Shown here: positions 14,461-20,005 of the stretch, piece by piece
Layout: the number at the start of each line of letters is the position of its first letter
Numbering within the stretch: the first letter of the stretch is position 1
Assembly (NCBI GenBank): GCA_028289265.1
Contig: JAQGGU010000022.1
Coordinates: 1-20,610 of the forward strand
Length of the DNA: 20,610 nucleotides
Direction of reading: 5' to 3'
Source: Candidatus Saccharimonadota bacterium
GTDB taxonomy: Bacteria > Patescibacteriota > Saccharimonadia > Saccharimonadales > UBA4665
The notes under the pieces: generated by a model
The model's input: only the letters and a program-made list of their open reading frames with translations
Told to the model about the DNA's origin: nothing
Database searches by the model: none
Program-made: the position numbers and the translations under genes

Positions 14461-14985
14461 ATGAGTATAAAAATACCATCTGCTGTAGCGAAGGCTGCGT
14501 ATTGGGTAGGCGTGCTCATCGCTATGGTATCGATGGGAGGAACGGTCTTCGCGTACACCCAGGGGTACCAATTCATGAGTGTACAGAGCGATAGCATGCA
14601 GCCATATGTTGCGCCGGGTGGAGCAGTGGTGGTCGACCGAAAAGATACGAACATCCATGAGGGTGATGTAATAACCTATCGAAGCCCTGTAGATCGCCGT
14701 ACTGTTAATACGCACCGGGTCGTAGCAATCGATGTGTACCGAGGTGTGGTGACGACAAAAGGAGATAATGCTCTGGCTGTTGATACGGTTGTCCCTTTGC
14801 AGAATGTACTTGGCACTGTGCGGTATCGGCTGCCGTTCCTTGGGTATGGATTAGATATACTTAAGCGGCCTTTGGGACTATTGGCGGTCATATACCTGCC
14901 GGCATCCTTTGTGGTCATGGCTGAGGTTAGGCGACTCACAAAGTACTATTCAGCGCCCCCGAGGCATTACTTGCTATACCGTTAA
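14461..14985 (+). CDS. sipW: SipW-type (ER-type) signal peptidase I
   Basis: This is a 174-residue membrane serine protease of the S26B family. An N-terminal membrane helix is at about residues 10-32. The catalytic motif SVQSDSMQP gives S45. Instead of the bacterial Lys the protein has H85 in NTHRVVAID, as in SipW and eukaryotic/archaeal signal peptidases. The third conserved box is TTKGDNALAVD (D102 region). A second C-terminal membrane segment (GLLAVIYLPASFVVMAEV) is typical of SipW. ATG 14461 is chosen over in-frame upstream codons, because a GGAG site (14451-14454) lies 6 nt before it and the alternative start would be deep inside the TasA-like gene. Probably cotranscribed with that gene. 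Confidence 0.9.
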   Translation: MSIKIPSAVAKAAYWVGVLIAMVSMGGTVFAYTQGYQFMSVQSDSMQPYVAPGGAVVVDRKDTNIHEGDVITYRSPVDRRTVNTHRVVAIDVYRGVVTTKGDNALAVDTVVPLQNVLGTVRYRLPFLGYGLDILKRPLGLLAVIYLPASFVVMAEVRRLTKYYSAPPRHYLLYR

Positions 14986-15036
14986 GTGAATTAAGCTCCT
15001 GTCGCATATCTCACTGCTATTGCCGGGTAAGGGGAC

Positions 15037-15042
15037 TATAAT
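15037..15042 (+). promoter_or_regulatory. -10 box TATAAT for the MBL-fold/aldo-keto reductase operon
   Basis: TATAAT is followed by a leader of about 20 nt containing a strong AAGGAGGGAG Shine-Dalgarno (15052-15061). This is a clearly leadered gene. Confidence 0.6.
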
Positions 15043-15068
15043 GACAGGCTTAAGGAGGGAGAAGTGTC

Positions 15069-15707
15069 ATGAAAATTACCAAACTAGAACATTCGTGCCT
15101 GCTAGTCGAGATGCCCGCGCCCGTCAATCGTACTGCTTTATTCGATCCGGGAGTTATGAGCGAACCGTACATTGATGCCGATTCGCTGGAATATCTGGAC
15201 GATATTTTTATCACCCATTCGCACGCCGACCATATGAGTGTGCCGCTCATTAAGAGACTGCGGGAGAAATTTCCGGATGTGCGCATCACGGGGCCGCGCC
15301 AGGTAGTAGCCCAGCTAAAACAGGAGGGCGTGGAAGCAACCACGGAAGAACCTGATGGCGTCGTCTTCTTTGACTCGAAGCATGAAAAAGTACAGCCGCT
15401 ATTTGAGCCGCCTGAAGAAATCGGCGTGCACTATCTCGACATGCTGTCCCACCCGGGCGATAGCCACAGCTTCCAGGAGACGAAAGCCATACTCGCGCTG
15501 CCGGTAACGGCACCATGGGGCTCCATGGTAAACGCCGTGAAGCTCGGTATTCAGCTGCATCCTGAATATATAGTGCCGATACACGATTGGCACTGGCGGG
15601 ATGAGGCTCGCACCCAGGCATACGATATGCTGGAAAAAGTTTTTGCCGCTGAGGGAATAAAATTTTTGAAACTGGAAAATGGTAAGCCGGTCACTATTGA
15701 CCTGTAA
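15069..15707 (+). CDS. metallo-beta-lactamase-fold hydrolase (UlaG-like)
   Basis: This is a 212-residue cytosolic metal-dependent hydrolase. It starts MKITKLEHSCLLVE, the usual first hairpin of the UlaG/YtkL-like subgroup, in which a His follows the first strand. The metal site is THSHADH (H50, H52, D54, H55). Further likely ligands are H128 or H133 in LSHPGDSH and H172 in PIHDWHW. Length and motif order fit the short UlaG-like proteins that act on phosphate esters or lactones; the substrate is unknown. The Shine-Dalgarno is excellent. An aldo/keto reductase follows 14 nt later, so the two form an operon. Confidence 0.87.
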   Translation: MKITKLEHSCLLVEMPAPVNRTALFDPGVMSEPYIDADSLEYLDDIFITHSHADHMSVPLIKRLREKFPDVRITGPRQVVAQLKQEGVEATTEEPDGVVFFDSKHEKVQPLFEPPEEIGVHYLDMLSHPGDSHSFQETKAILALPVTAPWGSMVNAVKLGIQLHPEYIVPIHDWHWRDEARTQAYDMLEKVFAAEGIKFLKLENGKPVTIDL

Positions 15708-15721
15708 GACAAAGGGGCTAG

Positions 15722-16543
15722 ATGGATAAGACATACTCACTTAGTAATGGAATAAAAATACCGGCTATTGGCTTTGGTACATGGGAAATTACCCCTGATG
15801 AAGCTGCCGAAAAAGCAGTGCGTACAGCGCTGGAAGTCGGCTATCGCCATATCGATACGGCAAAGATTTACGGTAATGAACGCGGCGTGGGCAAGGCAAT
15901 CCGTGAATCGGGCATTCCCCGCGAAGAATTATTCGTAACGACCAAGCTTTGGAATAGCGACCAGCCATACGACGACGCCATACGAGCTATTGAAGATTCC
16001 CTTGAGCGCCTGGGGACCGATTATGTCGATCTGTATCTTATTCATTGGCCGCAAACAGGTACGCGAAGTGATGCCTGGTGTGCTCTGCAGGATATCTATA
16101 AAAGTGGAAAGGCTAAGTCGATCGGGGTGAGCAATTATACTGTCCGTCACCTCACTGAGCTTCTCGAATCCTCCGACACAGTGCCGATGGTGAACCAGGT
16201 AGAATTCCATCCGTTTATTTATGATGACCAAAAGGAATTACTGGTATTTTGTAAGGAGAGGGGTATTCTCGTTGAAGCTTATAGTCCATTGTCGAGGCAT
16301 TCAAAGATCTCCGAGCCGATGGTGGAGGAAATAGCCATGAGTGTAGGGAAGACCCCGTCGCAAGTACTGCTGCGGTGGTGTTTGCAACATGGCACGGTTC
16401 CACTGCCACGTTCGCAGAATCCGGCACACATAAAGGAAAACTACGATATATTCGACTTCGTGCTCACCGATGATCAAATGGAGATACTTGATGGCCTCAG
16501 TGACGGCGAGCGGGTCACCTGGAATCCCGAAACCATGGAGTAG
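15722..16543 (+). CDS. aldo/keto reductase
   Basis: This 273-residue NAD(P)H-dependent carbonyl reductase has the (beta/alpha)8 fold. The full AKR catalytic tetrad is present: D45 in RHIDTAKIYGNE, Y50 in the same motif, K75 in VTTKLW, and H108 in DLYLIHWP. The second family signature is SIGVSNY followed by VNQVEFHPF. The cofactor-binding end is VPLPRSQNPAHIKENYDIFDF, where the R/K residues select NADPH over NADH. Length is normal for the 2,5-diketogluconate-reductase/methylglyoxal-reductase group, so detoxification of small aldehydes is a reasonable guess. It has an AAGGGG ribosome-binding site and follows the MBL gene closely. Confidence 0.93.
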   Translation: MDKTYSLSNGIKIPAIGFGTWEITPDEAAEKAVRTALEVGYRHIDTAKIYGNERGVGKAIRESGIPREELFVTTKLWNSDQPYDDAIRAIEDSLERLGTDYVDLYLIHWPQTGTRSDAWCALQDIYKSGKAKSIGVSNYTVRHLTELLESSDTVPMVNQVEFHPFIYDDQKELLVFCKERGILVEAYSPLSRHSKISEPMVEEIAMSVGKTPSQVLLRWCLQHGTVPLPRSQNPAHIKENYDIFDFVLTDDQMEILDGLSDGERVTWNPETME

Positions 16544-16585
16544 CCACAGGCATAGAGGGAAGGGCGAGTAAGCATGAAAAGAATA

Positions 16586-16614
16586 TTGACTTTATAGCAC
16601 AATAATGCTAATGT
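16586..16614 (+). promoter_or_regulatory. leaderless promoter TTGACT-N17-TAATGT for 16621
   Basis: TTGACT (16586-16591), 17 nt, then TAATGT (16609-16614), then exactly 6 nt, then ATG 16621. It is the clearest case in the window of a full promoter pointing at the start codon itself. Confidence 0.75.
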
Positions 16615-16620
16615 TTAAGT

Positions 16621-16914
16621 ATGTCTACTAAAACAAAAAATAAAAATACAGACAATCAAACCTCGCGTCTTGAGCAAATAACTGCCGGTCTTGGTCTTGC
16701 TGCCATGTCTATGGCTGCAGTTGCTACTTTGGTCGAGCTCGATCATTCACCTATGTCTAAAGCTGCTTTCGGATTGCAGGCGGCCTATGCTCATGCAGTA
16801 GAGGCGCCTAACCACGGGGAAGACCCGAAGCGGCGCGGAATGGAAGAGACACGTCACACGCACGCCAGCTACGGTGTTACGATGCGCTCACACCCGACTG
16901 CCGGAAGTCTTTAA
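16621..16914 (+). CDS. small unrecognised single-pass membrane protein
   Basis: This is a 97-residue protein. A Lys/Asn/Thr-rich hydrophilic N-terminus (about 18 residues) is followed by a hydrophobic segment (ITAGLGLAAMSMAAVATLVEL) and then a His/Arg/Glu-rich tail of about 55 residues (EAPNHGEDPKRRGMEETRHTH). The hydrophobic segment could be a membrane anchor or an uncleaved signal. I do not recognise the family. It sits just upstream of the dcw cluster, with its own promoter and a terminator-like hairpin behind it (17033-17059). Confidence 0.65.
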   Translation: MSTKTKNKNTDNQTSRLEQITAGLGLAAMSMAAVATLVELDHSPMSKAAFGLQAAYAHAVEAPNHGEDPKRRGMEETRHTHASYGVTMRSHPTAGSL

Positions 16915-17032
16915 GTACAGTAAGACAAAACCAGATGAATTATATGACTATATCTAAGCATTAGCGTAGGGTTCTTAAACATAAGCGCTATATATGTGGA
17001 TTACTCATCTTTAAGGGGTAAATCTGTGGAAA

Positions 17033-17059
17033 AGTGGTGTCACTAACACCACTCTTTTA
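17033..17059 (+). terminator. intrinsic terminator before mraZ
   Basis: AGTGGTGT (17033-17040), loop CACTA, ACACCACT (17046-17053), followed by CTTTTA. An 8-bp stem and a short U-run would isolate the upstream gene from the mraZ promoter. Confidence 0.6.
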
Positions 17060-17071
17060 TATAAAAAGTGC

Positions 17072-17101
17072 TTGTGTGTGGGTACGCGTGGGTAGTACAC
17101 T
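17072..17101 (+). promoter_or_regulatory. probable mraZ promoter (TTGTGT-N18-TACACT)
   Basis: TTGTGT (17072-17077) and TACACT (17096-17101) flank the first two GTGGGTA repeats, so a protein bound there would block RNA polymerase. The leader to ATG 17290 would be about 180 nt. It holds no ORF I can support, only a direct repeat ACCTGAAAAG (17232-17241 and 17247-17256). Confidence 0.4.
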
Positions 17102-17125
17102 CTAGCTAGTGGGTAAACGTGGGTA
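17078..17125 (+). promoter_or_regulatory. MraZ operator: four phased GTGGGTA repeats
   Basis: Identical GTGGGTA heptamers begin at 17078, 17088, 17109 and 17119, spaced 10, 21 and 10 nt, which places all four on one face of the helix. Known MraZ operators are direct TGGG-type repeats about 10 bp apart in front of mraZ. The ring-shaped MraZ contacts several repeats at once. Autoregulation of the dcw cluster by MraZ is the natural reading. Confidence 0.75.
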
Positions 17126-17289
17126 GGGCCTCAGACCAGCTCCGACTATTACGGGCTCCGTACATCAGGTTTCTATCCGCTTAAAAAACAAACACTAAAC
17201 CACTCGCACCCTTCGATACTTGCGGCGTATGACCTGAAAAGGGACTACCTGAAAAGTCGAAGCAAACCATTAACAACACTTAGGGATTC

Positions 17290-17646
17290 ATGAGCGACTA
17301 TTTCCAGCGGAGACTCGACGACAAGCGGCGGTTAACTATACCGACTGAACTTCGTGCCGAGTTTGCCAGTGGAGTAGTAATTACTCGGGGGTTCAAGCGA
17401 TATTTGCATCTCTATCCGGCTAATGTCTGGAATGACGAGGTAGAGCCGCTACTCAAGGGAAATATTCTCGATGAGCAAACGGCCGATCTCAATGTCCAGT
17501 TCAGGATGGGGAAAATAGAAGGGAAAATCGACGACAAGCAAGGACGCTTGACGCTCGAACAGCACCTTCTTGATCATGCAGGTATTACACGTGATGTTAC
17601 GGCGGTACGCGTAGGGAAGTATTGGCGGCTTATGGCAGACGCTTAA
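17290..17646 (+). CDS. mraZ: MraZ, transcriptional regulator of the dcw cluster
   Basis: This is a 118-residue DNA-binding protein of the AbrB-like SpoVT/MraZ fold. It has two tandem copies of the motif: LDDKRRLTIPTELR (about residues 9-22, usual D-x-K-G-R-x-x-I-P-x-x-x-R) and IDDKQGRLTLEQHLLDHAGI (about 79-98). It is shorter than typical MraZ (about 140-150). The first motif has lost the usual Gly (DKRR instead of DKGR), and the second has an extra residue and lacks the Pro. It is first in the dcw cluster, and four phased GTGGGTA sites lie upstream. The ribosome-binding site is weak (AGGG). Confidence 0.9.
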   Translation: MSDYFQRRLDDKRRLTIPTELRAEFASGVVITRGFKRYLHLYPANVWNDEVEPLLKGNILDEQTADLNVQFRMGKIEGKIDDKQGRLTLEQHLLDHAGITRDVTAVRVGKYWRLMADA

Positions 17647-17697
17647 GCTATTCATACCCGGTAAGTCAGCACTTTAAAAATTTAACCGAAAAGCTAC

Positions 17698-17725
17698 TAG
17701 ACAACTAAAATGCTTATGCTATGAT
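17698..17725 (+). promoter_or_regulatory. strong promoter just after mraZ (TAGACA-N16-TGC-TATGAT)
   Basis: TAGACA (17698-17703) and an extended -10 TATGAT (17720-17725, preceded by TGC) are 16 nt apart. The predicted transcription start is A17732. Unlike other TATGAT boxes in the window, no start codon lies 6 nt downstream, so the product is a non-coding RNA or long leader. Confidence 0.65.
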
Positions 17726-17731
17726 GAACGT

Positions 17732-18221
17732 AGGTTTAAAAAAATCAAAAACGAAAAACCTAAAAAACCTTCACAAAAAATAGCACCAACTCTCATAAGG
17801 CGGTAAAAAACCGTTGAGAGAGCATTATTCCTTCACTGGTCGACCGTAAACAGACAAAATAAACTGTAAGCGTTCACCGGAAAGGGAAGACAGTAATGAC
17901 GAATTTATTTCGGCATACTGTGTGGGAAAACCCTTCAGGGTTTGCCCTCGGACGATGTCAGCTATTCGGCAGTCAACAAGTGGCACCTTGGGGCACCACT
18001 CTAAAAACCCTAGCTCTTTTTTCAAAAACACCTCCCAAAACTCCACCTCACACATAAGTCTCTCAAACTATTGGTCGCTTGCTCGCTCGACAAGTTCAAA
18101 GGTTCTCTCCAAGAATCTCTGTTTAACGCTTGGCAGGCATACAAACAAGCGATCAACACACAAAAACAAAAACTCTACACAAAAAAACAAAAAAGTTGAC
18201 TGCTGAATAGGTGACCTTGTC
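17732..18221 (+). ncRNA. candidate structured non-coding RNA / long rsmH leader
   Basis: No convincing gene fills this part of the gap between mraZ and rsmH. A long-range helix can form between 17951-17977 and 18195-18221: 25 of 27 positions pair (23 Watson-Crick, two G-U, two mismatches). Local hairpins are: AGGTTT/AAACCT at the predicted 5' end; CTCTC ... CGGT/ACCG ... GAGAG near 17789-17822; ACAGTA enclosing CGAA/TTCG and TACTGT near 17890-17922; AAACCC-TTCA-GGGTTT near 17935-17943; AGTGG/CCACT (17979-18000); CGCTTG/CAAGCG (18127-18151). The enclosed region is G-poor and A/C-rich. I see no RNase P, tmRNA, SRP or 6S signature. Actinobacteria have an unrelated-looking mraW leader motif. Its 3' end is not defined and it may run into rsmH. 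Confidence 0.55.
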
Positions 18222-18370
18222 ATAAAAAACAAAACACCAAAACAAAAATAAATTTAAACCACAGTCTCATTACAGTCTCGGCTTTTCAAGCAAAACATAT
18301 GTTTTATCAGAGTCTGGAAAGAAAGACGCGCTCATGGTTATGAGCGTCTCACAGGGTAAAATGCAGTAGC
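18222..18370 (+). other. A/C-rich spacer before rsmH with palindrome and hairpin
   Basis: This stretch starts almost G-free. It then has CAGTCTC twice, 4 nt apart (about 18262-18279), a perfect 14-nt palindrome AAAACATATGTTTT (18292-18305), and a hairpin of AGACG-CG-CTCAT with ATGAGCGTCT (about 18324-18349). No Shine-Dalgarno is seen before rsmH. A TAAAAT box (18357-18362) ends 8 nt before ATG 18371 and could drive nearly leaderless transcription. Confidence 0.4.
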
Positions 18371-19291
18371 ATGGCACCAATAACATCACACCAAAATTCA
18401 GCGAGCCCGAAAGGGCAAAGTCCGCTGCATATTCCAGTACTTCTCGAGGAAGTTCTTGAGTATCTCGCGCCGCAAGATGGAGATAGTTATCTCGATCTGA
18501 CAGCCGGGTACGGAGGACATGCCAGTGCAGTACTAGAAGGCACAAATAGCCCAGAAAAGGCAGTGCTTGTAGACCGCGATACCAACGCGGTGCGCGAGCT
18601 CACGGCCCGGTTCGGTGCATCTGTGCGGATAATGCACGAGGATTTCGCTGGCGCGACCGACAAGCTAGTCCAAGAGGGCAAACAATTCGATCTTATTTTG
18701 GCAGATCTTGGCGTGTCGTCTCCGCACCTAAATGAGGCAGCCCGTGGCTTTTCGCTCGCCCAGGACGGTCCGCTCGATATGCGAATGGACCAGGACCAGG
18801 AACTGACAGCGGAAAGAGTAGTCAATGACTATTCTGAAGAGCAGTTGATCCAGATCCTTACTGAGTACGGCGAAGAACCGAAGGCAAGGGCAATCGCACG
18901 AGCTATCATAGCTGCAAGGCCGATCCGTACCACTACGGAATTGGCTTCCGTTGTCAAAGGACAATGGCGCGGCCATAGCAAAGTGCACCCGGCGACTCGA
19001 ACCTTTCAAGCTATACGCATAGCCGTAAATAACGAGCTTGAAATGATCGATAAAAGTCTACCATTGTGGATTAATTTACTGAGTCCAGGCGGACGACTCT
19101 GTATCATTAGTTTCCAGAGCCTAGAAGATAGGCTCGTGAAAAATCACCTGGCAGAAGCCAGCGGCAACAGATACGACGCAGAGCTCAGGCTCCTGACAAA
19201 ACGGCCAGTTACTGCCGGAACCCACGAATTAGCTTTCAATCCGCGAGCACGTAGCGCAAAACTACGAGCCGCAGTGAAAATCAAAAATTAA
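18371..19291 (+). CDS. rsmH: 16S rRNA (cytosine-1402-N4)-methyltransferase RsmH
   Basis: This 306-residue SAM-dependent methyltransferase modifies C1402 in the ribosomal P site. After a short variable N-terminus, HIPVLLEEVLEYL is the family's opening helix. The SAM-binding motif is YLDLTAGYGGHASAVL, then VLVDRD. The catalytic/target region is FDLILADLGVSSPHLNEAARGFS, followed by DGPLDMRMD, all signature elements of RsmH (MraW). The C-terminal half has THPATRTFQAIRIAVNNEL-like KVHPATRTFQAIRIAVNNEL and GRLCIISFQSLEDRLVK, then NPRARSAKLRAA. Length and motifs are complete. It follows mraZ, but after a 724-nt gap instead of the usual direct junction. Confidence 0.96.
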   Translation: MAPITSHQNSASPKGQSPLHIPVLLEEVLEYLAPQDGDSYLDLTAGYGGHASAVLEGTNSPEKAVLVDRDTNAVRELTARFGASVRIMHEDFAGATDKLVQEGKQFDLILADLGVSSPHLNEAARGFSLAQDGPLDMRMDQDQELTAERVVNDYSEEQLIQILTEYGEEPKARAIARAIIAARPIRTTTELASVVKGQWRGHSKVHPATRTFQAIRIAVNNELEMIDKSLPLWINLLSPGGRLCIISFQSLEDRLVKNHLAEASGNRYDAELRLLTKRPVTAGTHELAFNPRARSAKLRAAVKIKN

Positions 19292-19359
19292 AAACTAGGA
19301 GATGCGTCAGAAATAAAAAACTATTCCTGATGATAATCCTTAACGAAAGGAGAAGCATA

Positions 19360-19419
19360 ATGCCCATCCAAATCAAATCCACATCACGCGCTTACAAAGT
19401 ACGTGTAAAAGTAGTCTAA
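19360..19419 (+). CDS. 19-residue basic microprotein or leader peptide between rsmH and ftsL
   Basis: ATG 19360 has an ideal AAAGGAG Shine-Dalgarno (19346-19352, 7 nt spacing), better than most genes here. It encodes MPIQIKSTSRAYKVRVKVV, with five Lys/Arg and alternating hydrophobic residues that suggest a single beta-hairpin or RNA-binding tail. A strong hairpin (19439-19460) begins 19 nt after the stop. It could be a leader peptide for an attenuator ahead of ftsL or a real microprotein. No family is recognised. Confidence 0.5.
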   Translation: MPIQIKSTSRAYKVRVKVV

Positions 19420-19607
19420 GCACTACTACAAGAAAAAAGGGCAACCCCTCGGGGTTGCCCTGATTCACTCTACTCCCAATCTATGAAAGATATATCTTTC
19501 CGCTAGAGAGTTCTACTATGCGCGGCATGCAGCCTGCGACCAGAGCATGCACGTAGCTTAGATCTTATACAAATACAAAAATAATAAAAAAGGAAAGGGG
19601 ATGCTTT
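19420..19607 (+). other. intergenic region before ftsL with inverted repeats
   Basis: Besides the hairpin, this region carries a perfect 16-nt palindrome GAAAGATATATCTTTC (19485-19500) and GCATGC twice (about 19526-19551), which can pair as a stem. An A-rich tract then ends in an AAAGGGG ribosome-binding site before ATG 19608. I see no clear -35/-10 pair. Confidence 0.4.
19433..19460 (-). terminator. hairpin with T-run on the minus strand
   Basis: GGGCAACCC-CTCG-GGGTTGCCC is a 9-bp stem with a tetraloop (19439-19460). Bases 19433-19438 are AAAAAA, so on the minus strand the stem is followed by TTTTTT: a textbook intrinsic terminator for leftward transcription. On the plus strand the 3' side (TGATTCAC) is not U-rich, so termination of the rsmH transcript there would be weak. 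Confidence 0.6.
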
Positions 19608-19958
19608 ATGACGTATTCAAGCTCTCTTTCTATGTCTCGGCAACAGCGCTTTGCGAGTCGGAACCAGAATGCTGTTGATTTTAGGAACCGTAGCCAACGT
19701 CTCGGACCAATAAGTAACACGGTCATGTTGATCGTCTTGGCTTGTCTTCTCGGACTTTTATATCTTACCCAGGTAACTAAAACCAACGCTTATGGCTACC
19801 AGGTCAATGCCCTGACAGAGCAGCAGGCTCAGCTGAAGAGCGAGCATGATGATCTCGAAGTAGCATCCGCACGATTGCAATCTCTTGACCGTGTTCGTGC
19901 CAGTTCGCAAGCTACCGCACTCGCTCCAACCGCACCATCCGGCACTGTCCAAAACTAA
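19608..19958 (+). CDS. ftsL: FtsL/DivIC-like division protein
   Basis: This is a 116-residue bitopic membrane protein. A basic cytoplasmic N-terminus of about 35 residues (rich in Arg, Gln, Ser) is followed by one membrane helix (about SNTVMLIVLACLLGLLYLTQV, residues 36-56). A coiled-coil-like stretch (YQVNALTEQQAQLKSEHDDLEVASARLQSL) comes next, then a disordered tail. That architecture and the position between rsmH and a class B PBP identify it as the FtsL component of the divisome. Sequence identity within FtsL is always low, so the assignment is mainly by topology and neighbourhood. Confidence 0.75.
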   Translation: MTYSSSLSMSRQQRFASRNQNAVDFRNRSQRLGPISNTVMLIVLACLLGLLYLTQVTKTNAYGYQVNALTEQQAQLKSEHDDLEVASARLQSLDRVRASSQATALAPTAPSGTVQN

Positions 19959-19990
19959 GCCTATTCCTGACATAAACGGCAAATGCAGGG

Positions 19991-19996
19991 TATAAT
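19991..19996 (+). promoter_or_regulatory. -10 box TATAAT before the PBP gene
   Basis: GGG-TATAAT ends 9 nt before ATG 20006, giving a leader of about 2-3 nt. No Shine-Dalgarno is visible, although the gene is part of the dcw cluster. Confidence 0.55.
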
Positions 19997-20005
19997 AAAA
20001 AGCTA

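Noticed and set aside
17721..17783. 20-codon Lys-rich ORF starting in the -10 box after mraZ
   Set aside because: The start codons lie inside the TATGAT promoter box, so the predicted transcript would not contain them.
17825..18055. 76-codon minus-strand ORF in the mraZ-rsmH gap
   Set aside because: The translation looks mildly protein-like, but there is no promoter or ribosome-binding site, an in-frame stop lies just upstream, and it overlaps the paired arm and hairpins that better explain the region.
17922..18206. 94-codon plus-strand ORF in the same gap
   Set aside because: The product is Ser/Asn/Lys/Thr-rich low-complexity sequence reflecting A/C-rich DNA, with no ribosome-binding site.
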